NCBI GenBank assembly: GCA_035525375.1
Contig: DATLEI010000103.1
Span: 1 to 48,261 of the forward strand
Reading direction: 5' to 3'
Length of the DNA: 48,261 nucleotides
Source of the DNA: JALZBN01 sp035525375
GTDB taxonomy: Bacteria; Actinomycetota; Acidimicrobiia; Acidimicrobiales; AC-14
Shown here: positions 23,782-31,228 of the stretch, in pieces
How the letters are laid out: each line of letters starts with the position of its first letter
Position numbering within the stretch: the first letter of the stretch is position 1
The notes under the pieces: generated by a model
The model's database searches: none
Seen by the model: only the letters and a program-made list of their open reading frames with translations
What the model was told of the DNA's origin: nothing
Translations under genes and position numbers: made by a program

Positions 23782-25842
23782 ATGCGACGACTCACACTTC
23801 TCCTCGTTTCCCTCTCCGTTCTCGTGACTGGTCTCGGCGGCGGCGTCGTGTTCTCCGATCCCGCCGGCGCGGCCGTGCCCGCCGGTTTCACCGACCAGGT
23901 CATCGCCAGCGTGGGGTCACCCACGGCCATGGACTTCACACCCGACGGGCGGCTCCTCGTCGCCCAGCAGGGCGGCTCCTTGCGAGTGATCCAGTACGGA
24001 CTCCTCCTGCCTACCTCCGCCATCAACCTGTCGGCGAAGCTGTGCAGCAACTTCGAGCGGGGCCTCCTCGGCGTCGCCGTCGACTCCTCCTTCGCAACCA
24101 ACCGGTACGTCTTCCTGTATTACACGTTCAACAAGGCGGGTGACTGCGGCACCGCCACCGTGAACCGGGTCTCGCGGTTCGTCATGACGGGTAACACGCT
24201 CGGAAGCGAGGTTGTGCTCATCGACAACATCCCCAGCCCTGCCGGTAACCACAACGGAGGCGACCTCGAGTTCGCCAAGGACAACCTCCTCTACATCAGC
24301 GTGGGCGACGGTGGCTGCGACTACCCGGGGGGGACACCGAGTGGCTGCGCTGGCGCCAACGACGCGGCCCGTGACCCGAACGCACCCGTTGGCAAGATCC
24401 TGCGGATCGACCGCGACGGGGGCATCCCCGCCGCCAACCCCTTCACCGGAGCGGGGACGGGCCGGTGCAACAACGGCGTCATCGCCACCAACCTGAAGTG
24501 CCAGGAGACCTTCGCCTCAGGACTGCGCAACCCGTTCCGGATGGGTTTCGACCCCAATGGGGCCGCGCCGAAGTTTCATATCAACGACGTCGGCCAAAGC
24601 GCATGGGAGGAGATCGACGACGGCGTCGCCGGCGCGGACTACGGCTGGAACGCGCGCGAGGGCCACTGCGCGACCGGCTCGACGACGAACTGCAGCACGC
24701 CGCCGGTGGGTATGACGAACCCGATCTTCGACTACGGCCGAAGCGACGGTTGCGTCACCATCACCGGAGGCGCGTTTGTGCCCGACGGTGTCTGGCCGGC
24801 CGCCTACGAGGGCAAATACCTCTTCGCCGACTACGGCTGCGGCAAGATCTTCCGGCTCGACCCCAACGGCAGCGGTGGCTTCAACCGGGTTGATTTCGCC
24901 ACCGGACTCGGCGGGGGCAGCGCCGTCGACCTGACCTTCGGACCGTGGAAAGGCAGCCAGGCCCTCTACTACACGACCTATACCAACGGTGGCCAGGTCC
25001 ACATGATCACCACCGCGACGACGACCGCCGGGGATTACAACGGTGACGCGAAGGCCGACATCGGCGTGTTCCGTCCGTCAATCGGCACCTGGTTCGTACG
25101 CAACGCCACCGCAATTGCCTATGGCACCAACGGCGACATCCCCGTCGGTGCCGACTATGACGGTGACGGTATAACCGACCAAGCCGTCTACCGTCCCGAC
25201 GGTGCCGGGTCGGGAACCGGGATCTGGTACGTCCGGCGTTCTACCGGCGGTGAGACCGTGCTCGCCTACGGCACCAACACCGACATACCCGCCCCGGCCG
25301 ACTACGACGGCGACAGCAAAGCCGACTTCGCCGTCTACCGCCCGGGCTCAGGCACGTGGTTCGTGCGCCAGTCGACAGGTGGCGAGTCGGTCACCGTGTA
25401 CGGCACCAACGGCGACATACCGGTTCCGACCGACTACACCGGCGACGGAAGGGCCGACCTGGCCGTGTTCCGCCCGTCGAACAGCACCTGGTACCTACGA
25501 GGCCAGGTGCCCGACGCCCTCGCCTACGGAACTAGTGGTGACATTCCGGTTCCGGCTGATTACACAGGTGATGGCAAGTCCGACATCGCTGTCTTCCGTC
25601 CGTCGAATGGCACCTGGTACCTCCGGGGCCAGAGCCTTGAAGCTCTGGCATACGGCACCAACGGCGACATCCCGGTGCCCGGTGATTACGACGGCAACGG
25701 GCATACCGACTTCGCCGTGTTCCGGCCCTCCAACAGCACCTGGTACATGCTCGGCGCGTCGCCCGAGGCGGTCGCCTATGGCACCAGCGGTGATGTGCCC
25801 CTATGGGCAATGATGGGCTGGATCCGCCGCTTCTTCTTCTGA
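23782..25842 (+). CDS. Secreted PQQ-type sugar dehydrogenase with C-terminal FG-GAP/VCBS-like repeats
   Basis: The 686-residue exported protein has a signal peptide at 1-30 (M-R-R then a hydrophobic run, cleavage near A-G-A-A). Residues about 35-415 are a glucose/sorbosone dehydrogenase (six-blade propeller): D-F-T-P-D-G-R-L-L-V-A, E-R-G-L-L-G-V-A-V-D, N-H-N-G-G-D-L-E-F, G-K-I-L-R-I-D-R-D-G, A-S-G-L-R-N-P-F-R-M and F-x-x-N-D-V-G-Q-S-A-W-E-E-I. From about 415 at least six repeats of 40-50 residues follow, each with D-Y-x-G-D-G/N-x-x-D-x-A-V-F/Y-R-P and G-T-W-Y/F. The D-x-x-G-D-G-x-x-D loops should bind calcium. A short M-M-G-W-I-R-R-F-F-F tail ends the protein. Oxidation of a sugar or polysaccharide end outside the cell is inferred. 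Confidence 0.87.
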   Translation: MRRLTLLLVSLSVLVTGLGGGVVFSDPAGAAVPAGFTDQVIASVGSPTAMDFTPDGRLLVAQQGGSLRVIQYGLLLPTSAINLSAKLCSNFERGLLGVAVDSSFATNRYVFLYYTFNKAGDCGTATVNRVSRFVMTGNTLGSEVVLIDNIPSPAGNHNGGDLEFAKDNLLYISVGDGGCDYPGGTPSGCAGANDAARDPNAPVGKILRIDRDGGIPAANPFTGAGTGRCNNGVIATNLKCQETFASGLRNPFRMGFDPNGAAPKFHINDVGQSAWEEIDDGVAGADYGWNAREGHCATGSTTNCSTPPVGMTNPIFDYGRSDGCVTITGGAFVPDGVWPAAYEGKYLFADYGCGKIFRLDPNGSGGFNRVDFATGLGGGSAVDLTFGPWKGSQALYYTTYTNGGQVHMITTATTTAGDYNGDAKADIGVFRPSIGTWFVRNATAIAYGTNGDIPVGADYDGDGITDQAVYRPDGAGSGTGIWYVRRSTGGETVLAYGTNTDIPAPADYDGDSKADFAVYRPGSGTWFVRQSTGGESVTVYGTNGDIPVPTDYTGDGRADLAVFRPSNSTWYLRGQVPDALAYGTSGDIPVPADYTGDGKSDIAVFRPSNGTWYLRGQSLEALAYGTNGDIPVPGDYDGNGHTDFAVFRPSNSTWYMLGASPEAVAYGTSGDVPLWAMMGWIRRFFF

Positions 25843-26283
25843 GCCCTCGTGGATGTGTTCGCCGATTGGCCCGCCGTCGGACATCAGATCGCTGAACTCG
25901 TCATCGACCCAGACCACTTCGCACTCGAGGCCGCAACGCTGCTCGCCGTGACGGCCCCGCAGCCGCCGCCCTAGGTCGGCGAAAAGTCCGGCCACGTTGT
26001 GCACTAGCACCGGGCCCCAGGCGTAATGGGCCGAACCATCGGTGCCGCACTTGAGGGGTGAGACCTCGTCGACGTGGGCTGAAACCCGGTTTCCGTCTAT
26101 GAGGATGTGCAGGCTGTTCGTTCGCGAGGTCTCCCGGTAGGAAACCTTCCCGGGGTGGAAGATGGCGCCGAGGCGGGTGTCGCGTTGGAACCGGTCGCTG
26201 GCGTCGAGGGCTCGGACGAGGCCGAGGGGGTCAGCCGTCGTGCCATTGCCATCTTCAACGGGGATCTGGCTCGGGTTGCGCAT
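25801..26283 (-). CDS. Conserved-looking protein of unknown function
   Basis: I do not recognise this family. The ATG at 26283 has AAGGAG just upstream and gives 160 residues; a longer in-frame start at 26424 would run through the hairpin after the lipoprotein gene. Residues 20-110 look structured and beta-rich (H-I-L-I-D-G-N-R-V-S-A-H-V-D, W-G-P-V-L-V-H-N-V-A-G-L-F-A-D-L-G-R-R-L-R-G, L-E-C-E-V-V-W-V-D-D-E). A helix flanks a basic R-G-R-H-G-E-Q-R-C stretch. The C-terminus is acidic and His-containing. No signal peptide or membrane segment. Its 3' end overlaps the convergent dehydrogenase gene by 42 bp. Confidence 0.6.
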   Translation of the reverse strand: MRNPSQIPVEDGNGTTADPLGLVRALDASDRFQRDTRLGAIFHPGKVSYRETSRTNSLHILIDGNRVSAHVDEVSPLKCGTDGSAHYAWGPVLVHNVAGLFADLGRRLRGRHGEQRCGLECEVVWVDDEFSDLMSDGGPIGEHIHEGSEEEAADPAHHCP

Positions 26284-26322
26284 CTCTCCTTCTACGGTAC
26301 CGGGGAACTCTGCGGATGACGC

Positions 26323-26363
26323 GAAGCAGCCCGCCTCTCCGTGGAGAGAAGCGGGCTGGCTTC
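26323..26363 (-). terminator. Long hairpin after the repeated-lipoprotein gene
   Basis: Arms of 5, 7 and 6 bp (GAAGC, AGCCCGC, CTCTCC with complements) pair across a 2-base GT loop, with bulges of 1 and 2 bases on the right arm. It begins 27 bp after the lipoprotein stop at 26390, reading leftwards. No T run follows, so this is a T-less hairpin of the kind common in actinobacteria. It separates the lipoprotein gene from the unknown gene starting at 26283. Confidence 0.6.
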
Positions 26364-26389
26364 CGTAGAACCGCCTGCGAGGGGGACCC

Positions 26390-27610
26390 TCAGGCGGCGA
26401 ACTTGTCGGGGAACTGCGTTGCAATAGCCCCGGCGAGGACGTTGGCGGTCATCGGCATGTGGCCGGCCGCCTCACGCAGCTTGTCGAATGCAGCCGGGTC
26501 CTTGGCGCCCTGGGCCTCGATCGCCGTGAAAAGGCTCTCGACGTGGGGCTTGAGCTCGTCGGCAACGGCTTGCTTGGTCAGGTTCGGGTTGGCCGAGGCC
26601 AGGAACGCTCCGAAGTCGGCGCGGTAGCCGTCGAGGTCGGCGCGGGCCTTGTCCTGCATCCCTTGGTCGTTCGTCGCGATTCCGGTGGTGAAGTCCACGA
26701 AGAACCCGATGTGCTTGCGCCACAGGGCCAGGAACTGCTCGCCGGCGGCGTCACCGTAGACGGAGCCGATGGCCTGGGACAGGGCGACGGAGTTGGCGTC
26801 GAGCGTTGCCGCCGGCACCTTGTAGTCACCACCGTCAAGGGCGGTACCGGTGGTGATCCCGGCCAGGTAGACGTGCTCGCTGAGCAATCCGGTGAGGCCG
26901 GCGCGAAGTGTCGAAGCACCACCGTCGGTCGAACCGGAGAACTTGTCCGGGAACTGCTTTGCAATAGCCCCGGCGAGGACGTTGGCGGTCATCGGCATGT
27001 GGCCGGCCGCCTCACGCAGCTTGTCGAATGCAGCCGGGTCCTTTGCACCCTGAGCGTCGATCGCCGCGAACAGGCTCTCGACGTGGGGCTTGAGCTCGTC
27101 GGCAACGGCTTGCTTGGTCAGGTTCGGGTTGGCCGAGGCCAGGAACGCTCCGAAGTCGGCGCGGTAGCCGTCGAGGTCGGCGCGGGCCTTGGCCTGCTTG
27201 GCCTTGTCGTTGGTGGCGACACCGGTGGTGTAGTCGACGAAGAACCCGATGTGCTTGCGCCACAGGGCCAGGAACTGCTCGCCGGCTGCGTCACCGTAGA
27301 CGGAGCCGATTGCCTGGGACAGGGCGACGGAGTTGGCGTCGAGCGTTGCCGCCGGCACCTTGTAGTCGCCGCCACCGAGGGCAGTACCGGTGGTGATCCC
27401 GGCCAGGTAGACGTGCTCCTCGAGCAATCCGGTGAGGCCGGCGCGCAAGGTCGATGCACCGCCGTTTGTGGAGCCGGCTTCGCTGCCAGTGCCCGCACTC
27501 GCGGCCGGATTGTCGCTTGCTGCAGTGCTATCCGTGTCGTTGCTACAGGCGGTGGCAACCACCGCCACCAGCGCCAGTGGCGCGAGGAATCTGAGGTACT
27601 TGCGTCGCAT
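26390..27610 (-). CDS. Lipoprotein of two near-identical 180-residue helical repeats
   Basis: The 406-residue protein has a lipoprotein signal with lipobox A-T-A-C (Cys22) and a Ser/Ala/Gly-rich linker, then two copies of one helical domain (about 52-227 and 232-406). Each copy has T-L-R-A-G-L-T-G-L-L near its start, E-H-V-Y-L-A-G-I, Y-G-D-A-A-G-E-Q-F-L-A-L-W-R-K-H-I, F-L-A-S-A-N-P-N-L-T-K, L-K-P-H-V-E-S-L and G-H-M-P-M. This resembles an uncharacterised helix-bundle family with conserved His known to me from Bacilli. Four His and a Met-Pro-Met per copy suggest metal binding, and the next gene upstream encodes a cupredoxin. Copper handling outside the membrane is an inference. Confidence 0.75.
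   Translation of the reverse strand: MRRKYLRFLAPLALVAVVATACSNDTDSTAASDNPAASAGTGSEAGSTNGGASTLRAGLTGLLEEHVYLAGITTGTALGGGDYKVPAATLDANSVALSQAIGSVYGDAAGEQFLALWRKHIGFFVDYTTGVATNDKAKQAKARADLDGYRADFGAFLASANPNLTKQAVADELKPHVESLFAAIDAQGAKDPAAFDKLREAAGHMPMTANVLAGAIAKQFPDKFSGSTDGGASTLRAGLTGLLSEHVYLAGITTGTALDGGDYKVPAATLDANSVALSQAIGSVYGDAAGEQFLALWRKHIGFFVDFTTGIATNDQGMQDKARADLDGYRADFGAFLASANPNLTKQAVADELKPHVESLFTAIEAQGAKDPAAFDKLREAAGHMPMTANVLAGAIATQFPDKFAA
26401..27480. repeat. Two tandem 540-bp repeats inside the lipoprotein gene
   Basis: 26401-26940 and 26941-27480 align without gaps at an exact 540-bp (180-codon) offset. Identity is mosaic: 26532-26651 equals 27072-27191 over 120 bp without a mismatch, while 26651-26700 and the edges hold clusters of differences. 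This suggests recent duplication or ongoing gene conversion between the copies. Confidence 0.92.
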
Positions 27611-27676
27611 GAGAGGTGAATCCTTTCGGTTGTTGGGCTTGTTATTGGTTTGAACTGGTGGGGTCGAGCCGGGGAT

Positions 27677-28057
27677 TTAGCTCACTTCGACCGTTGCATC
27701 CATCCCCGGGTGGATGCTGCAGTGGTAGGAGAAGGTGCCGGCATTGGCGAAGGTGAACATCGCCTTGGCGCCAACGCCGTCCAACTTCTGGTCGAATTTC
27801 CCATCGGGGTTGCCTCGTGTCCCCGAGGTCACGGTGTGAAGGATGTCGTCGGCGTTGGTCCAGGTGACCGAATCGCCGACCTTCACTTTCGCCGGCTTCG
27901 GCTGGAACGCAAAGGTCTTGATGGTGACCTGGTTCCCCGAGGCGGAGGCGGAGGACTCCGTGGGGGCGGCGGCCTTGTCGTCGCCCGACCCTCCACAGGC
28001 GGAAACTCCGAAGAGAAGTGCGAACCCTGCAATTGCGGTGATTGCTTTCCGAGTCAT
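27677..28057 (-). CDS. Cupredoxin (plastocyanin/azurin-like) lipoprotein
   Basis: The 126-residue exported blue-copper protein has a lipoprotein signal with lipobox V-S-A-C (Cys21), a Ser/Ala-rich linker and a single cupredoxin domain. Ligands of a type 1 copper site are in order: His in D-I-L-H-T-V-T, then Cys, His and Met in Y-H-C-S-I-H-P-G-M. V-G-D-S-V-T-W-T-N is the usual strand before the first ligand. Likely an outer-face electron carrier or copper-binding protein. It lies 66 bp upstream of the repeated lipoprotein on the same strand, probably one operon, and is divergent from an anti-sigma gene. Confidence 0.93.
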   Translation of the reverse strand: MTRKAITAIAGFALLFGVSACGGSGDDKAAAPTESSASASGNQVTIKTFAFQPKPAKVKVGDSVTWTNADDILHTVTSGTRGNPDGKFDQKLDGVGAKAMFTFANAGTFSYHCSIHPGMDATVEVS

Positions 28058-28149
28058 GCTCCTTCTACGGATCCCCGGACCAGATGGATGAAAAGTCTTT
28101 CAATTCGTGATCCGGCATCCATTAGAGATAATGGTGTCGAACAGCAACC

Positions 28150-28884
28150 GTGATACCCGGCCTGACGCACTCAGAAATACAATTGTTGCTCGGCGCGTAC
28201 TCCCTCGACGCGGTTGAGGATGACGAAGTGCAAATCGTCGAACTCCACTTAACTGAATGCGTCCACTGTAGAAATGAAGTCAGCAATAACCGTGAAGTGG
28301 CTGGTGCGCTGGCGGGGAGCTACCTACCGGCCCCGGTTCCCGTGTGGGGCAAGATCGCCGCCAACCTCGGCGAGCCCCCATTGCCAAATGTGGTGAGGTT
28401 CCGGCCCCGCCGACTGCGTTTTCGCGTCGGTGTGGCCGCGGCGTCGATAGCTGCTGTCGCAATCGCGGCGTTGGGGTTGCGGGTTGCCGATCAGGACCGC
28501 CGGATCGGGAGCACCCAGACGGCACTCCAGGACCGCACCGTGCTGGCCGCTGCTCTTGCGGCTCAGAGCGAGCCCGCGGCCCGCCGCACCGACCTGCGCT
28601 CGGGCGATGGCAGGGTCCTCGCCCATGCCGTGATGACCCCCGACGGCACCGGCTACCTGTGGAGCGACGGCCTGCCGAGGTTGGCGCCGGCTCGCACCTA
28701 CCAACTGTGGGCGGTCATGGGCAACGAGCCGATCTCAGCAGCTGTGCTCGGGCCCCGGCCGAGTGTGGTGCCCTTCCGCGCCAGCGGCCACGTCGTCGGC
28801 CTCGCCATCACCGAGGAGGACGCGGGCGGCGTCGTCGCCTCGGAGAACCCCCGTCTCGTATCCGGTCTAGTCCAGGAGGCTTGA
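28150..28884 (+). CDS. RskA-type transmembrane anti-sigma factor (no sigma gene adjacent)
   Basis: The 244-residue protein has an N-terminal zinc-finger anti-sigma domain: L-L-G-A-Y-S-L-D-A-V-E, then the H-x-x-x-C-x-x-C motif in H-L-T-E-C-V-H-C (about 33-40). One membrane helix follows (about 95-112, V-G-V-A-A-A-S-I-A-A-V). An extracytoplasmic RskA-like domain comes next, with G-Y-L-W-S-D-G-L-P and A-R-T-Y-Q-L-W-A-V. Such proteins hold an ECF sigma factor until regulated proteolysis, but the expected sigma gene is absent on both sides. The first 50 or so codons are AT-richer than their neighbours (AGA, AAT, TTA), perhaps foreign or promoter-linked. GTG start. It sits 4 bp before the next gene. 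Confidence 0.85.
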   Translation: MIPGLTHSEIQLLLGAYSLDAVEDDEVQIVELHLTECVHCRNEVSNNREVAGALAGSYLPAPVPVWGKIAANLGEPPLPNVVRFRPRRLRFRVGVAAASIAAVAIAALGLRVADQDRRIGSTQTALQDRTVLAAALAAQSEPAARRTDLRSGDGRVLAHAVMTPDGTGYLWSDGLPRLAPARTYQLWAVMGNEPISAAVLGPRPSVVPFRASGHVVGLAITEEDAGGVVASENPRLVSGLVQEA

Positions 28885-28888
28885 ACCC

Positions 28889-29488
28889 ATGTCAACGTCC
28901 CGAGTCGTGAGCCTTTCGCTCGCGGCGGCCGCCGGGCTGCATCTCGCCGCGCTTCCCGATCATCTCGAGGAGGGAGTGCTGATCGCCGGGTTCTTCGCCG
29001 CTTGCGCCGTGCTGCAACTGACCGCCGCTTTCGTGGTGAGCGGAGGTGCAGGTCCCGGCGCGCGCCGGGTCATCATCGCCGGCAATGTCGCGGTCGTGGG
29101 TATCTGGCTCGTGTCGAGGACCGTCGGTGTGCCGTTCGGCCCCGAGGCCGGCACACCCGAGCCGGTGTCGGCGCTCGATTCGCTCTCGCTGGTGGCAGAG
29201 CTGGTGGCCGTCGGTGGTTTGGTGTTGCTGGGTCGCGCTCGGCGCGTCCGACTCGGCGCGTGGAAGGCGGGGCCGGTGGCGGCGCTGGCGATGACGTCGT
29301 TCCTGTTCGCCGGCGCGGGGATGGCGGTCGCCACTCCCCACCATCATGACGAGCCCGGCGCGCCCCACCAGCATGAATCGCCCACCGTGGCCCGCCACCA
29401 CACCGACCCTGTCGTCGTCGTTCCGTCCACCGACCCTTCGGCCACCCACGACCACGGCACCGGCCCCGTCGCCCCCCACTCTCACTGA
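28889..29488 (+). CDS. Membrane protein with His-rich C-terminal tail
   Basis: The 199-residue protein has about five hydrophobic segments (5-20, 28-50, 58-75, 97-115, 125-145) and a 50-residue tail with many His (H-H-H-D-E, H-Q-H-E, H-H-T-D, H-D-H-G, ending P-H-S-H). The tail probably binds zinc, copper or nickel. I do not recognise the family. It follows the anti-sigma gene by 4 bp and is within 3 kb of the cupredoxin and His-containing lipoprotein, so metal transport or storage is plausible. The tail's side of the membrane cannot be settled by eye. Confidence 0.72.
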   Translation: MSTSRVVSLSLAAAAGLHLAALPDHLEEGVLIAGFFAACAVLQLTAAFVVSGGAGPGARRVIIAGNVAVVGIWLVSRTVGVPFGPEAGTPEPVSALDSLSLVAELVAVGGLVLLGRARRVRLGAWKAGPVAALAMTSFLFAGAGMAVATPHHHDEPGAPHQHESPTVARHHTDPVVVVPSTDPSATHDHGTGPVAPHSH

Positions 29489-29510
29489 CCGGCGAAGTAC
29501 CGTTGGCCGG

Positions 29511-29843
29511 GTGGATCCTTCCGACGAGGAAGACGATGCCTCTCCGGATGAGCGCGCCGAGCTGCGCCCAATCGAGCGCTGGCGGCGCAACACAGCCACC
29601 GGAGCCATCACCGCCGCTCTCGCCCTCGGCTTCCAGCAGGTCTTCGATCCTGAGAAGAAGGACACCATCGGGATCGAGCAAGAGGCCCCCACCCGCCCGG
29701 TCGACCCCGACACCTTCGAGCTGCACTTCGACCCCGTCAGCTCGAGAGCAACGTCAGTTGTCGTGCGCTCCCCTCGTCCCGCGGACGCGCCCGAGCGGAG
29801 CGACGACACCAACCAGAACGAAGAGGCTCAGCCCGAGGCGTAG
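29511..29843 (+). CDS. Small acidic protein of unknown function
   Basis: 110 residues from the GTG at 29511; longer in-frame starts read through the His-rich gene. The N-terminus is acidic (S-D-E-E-D-D, D-E-R-A-E-L-R-P-I-E-R-W-R-R). A short hydrophobic helix, N-T-A-T-G-A-I-T-A-A-L-A-L-G-F-Q-Q-V-F, lies at about 27-45. V-D-P-D-T-F-E-L-H-F-D-P follows, then a Pro/Asp/Glu-rich tail. I recognise no domain. It might be a single-helix membrane-associated protein. The 3' end overlaps the convergent NuoF-like gene by 16 bp. Confidence 0.6.
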   Translation: MDPSDEEDDASPDERAELRPIERWRRNTATGAITAALALGFQQVFDPEKKDTIGIEQEAPTRPVDPDTFELHFDPVSSRATSVVVRSPRPADAPERSDDTNQNEEAQPEA

Positions 29844-31219
29844 GTCCAGTCGGGAAGCTTGCTGCGGTGGCGCTCGTCATAGGTGACCCGTCCGCCGCCG
29901 AGGTCTTTGATGATCGGCACGACCAGGTCGGATCGGGGCCGCGGGCAGTAACCCTCCAAATGGGTCGCGAACTCCTCGGGGAAGGAACGCAAGATGCTTG
30001 CCACCACGAGCCGCTCCTCGACGGGTAGGTAGCACCGGTTTGCGTCGGTGACGCTCTTCAGGCGTGCCGCGATGATGTCGAGTACCTCGTCGGTTGCCCG
30101 GCACTCCGCGATCTCGCTCAAGTGGGCAGTGATCTCGCCAGTGCCGAACTTGCAAGCCGGGCACTGGCCACAGGATTCCACGTAGAGGAACCGGGAGAAC
30201 TCGCGCGCCACATCGACCATGCAAGCGGTCTCGTCGTACACGGCAAAGCCCGCTGCACCCATACCGCTGCCGATCGCCGCCATCGTCTCGTAGGAAACGG
30301 GTGTGACCAAGTCGCTCGCGGTAATGACCGCGTTGGCCACGCCGGAGAACACCGCCTTCACTCGCCGCCCTTCGCGGAGGCCGGAACCGACAGCGTCGAT
30401 CACGTCCCCCAACGGCGTGCCCAGCTCGACTTCGCCGTAGTCCGGCGCGACGACATCGCCGACCACTGTGGCGACAACGTTGCCCGGCGATTGCTCGGTG
30501 CCCATCGACCGGAACCACTTTGCGCCGCGCGCCAGGATGTGGGGGACGTTCGCCAGCGTCTCCACGTTGTTCACGAGCGTCGGATTCGAAGCCTCGGCGC
30601 CGTGGTGCTTGTGGCCGGCTTCGGGCTCGTGTGACTCCCATCCTGACTGCGGCGCCGTCGCGAACAAGCCGTGTTCGAATGGACGGAACAGCCGGGGCAA
30701 CGGCGCGTGGCCCTCGATGACCTCGAGCAGGGCGGTCTCCTCGCCGTAGAGGTACTCATCGGGTCCGCGCACGATCGTGATCGGGACGTCGCCGGCCATG
30801 CCCGCGGCCTGCATCTCGGAGACGGCGCGCGTGACGGCCGCCAGTTCGGGCTCGAAGCTGGCCTTGAGCCCGATGAACGCCTCGGTCGCGCCGAGCGTCG
30901 CCGCCGCAATGGCAAGGCCTTCCACCACCTGGTAGGGGTTGGCGCGAAGTATTGCCCGGTCCTTGAAGGTGGCCGGCTCGCCCTCGGCGCCGTTGGCGAC
31001 CACATAGCGATGGGTGCCACCGGATGAACGCACGCCGCTCCACTTGCGACCGGTCGGGAACCCGCCGCCGCCCCTTCCGCGCAAGCCCGATGCCCGCAAC
31101 TCCTCGATCGTGCGTTCCGGCCCGAGCTCAACCGCGAGCGCCAGTGCCTCGCCTCCGCCGATCTGCATCCAACCCTCGACCGACGTGATCGGCTCGGCGG
31201 GGAGCAGGAAGGTCACCAT
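29828..31219 (-). CDS. NuoF-like NADH-binding flavoprotein/iron-sulfur protein (stand-alone)
   Basis: The 463-residue protein resembles the 51-kDa subunit of complex I and HoxF-type diaphorases, which oxidise NADH through FMN and one 4Fe-4S cluster. Visible: G-L-R-G-R-G-G-G-G-F-P-T-G-R-K-W (FMN/NAD loop, about 46-60), N-G-A-E-G-E-P-A-T-F-K-D-R, G-E-E-T-A-L-L-E-V-I-E-G (about 160-171), N-V-E-T-L-A-N-V, and the cluster motif S-C-G-Q-C-P-A-C with a fourth Cys near 392 (A-N-R-C-Y-L-P). No nuoE, nuoG or hydrogenase gene is adjacent, so its partner is unknown. It may transfer electrons to a ferredoxin or a formate-dehydrogenase-like partner elsewhere. Confidence 0.9.
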   Translation of the reverse strand: MVTFLLPAEPITSVEGWMQIGGGEALALAVELGPERTIEELRASGLRGRGGGGFPTGRKWSGVRSSGGTHRYVVANGAEGEPATFKDRAILRANPYQVVEGLAIAAATLGATEAFIGLKASFEPELAAVTRAVSEMQAAGMAGDVPITIVRGPDEYLYGEETALLEVIEGHAPLPRLFRPFEHGLFATAPQSGWESHEPEAGHKHHGAEASNPTLVNNVETLANVPHILARGAKWFRSMGTEQSPGNVVATVVGDVVAPDYGEVELGTPLGDVIDAVGSGLREGRRVKAVFSGVANAVITASDLVTPVSYETMAAIGSGMGAAGFAVYDETACMVDVAREFSRFLYVESCGQCPACKFGTGEITAHLSEIAECRATDEVLDIIAARLKSVTDANRCYLPVEERLVVASILRSFPEEFATHLEGYCPRPRSDLVVPIIKDLGGGRVTYDERHRSKLPDWTYASG

Positions 31220-31228
31220 CCCGAGAAG

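Noticed and set aside
25760..25842. Frameshift truncating the last FG-GAP-like repeat
   Set aside because: The final M-M-G-W-I-R-R-F-F-F looks abrupt, but I found no continuing repeat in the other frames, so it is probably the natural end.
26401..27480. CRISPR-like or multi-copy repeat array
   Set aside because: There are only two 540-bp units, both coding, with no short repeats and spacers. I found no CRISPR array elsewhere in the window.
26459..27619. 386-residue plus-strand frame opposite the repeated lipoprotein
   Set aside because: It is repetitive only because the minus-strand gene is duplicated; no signal, motif or ribosome-binding site supports it.
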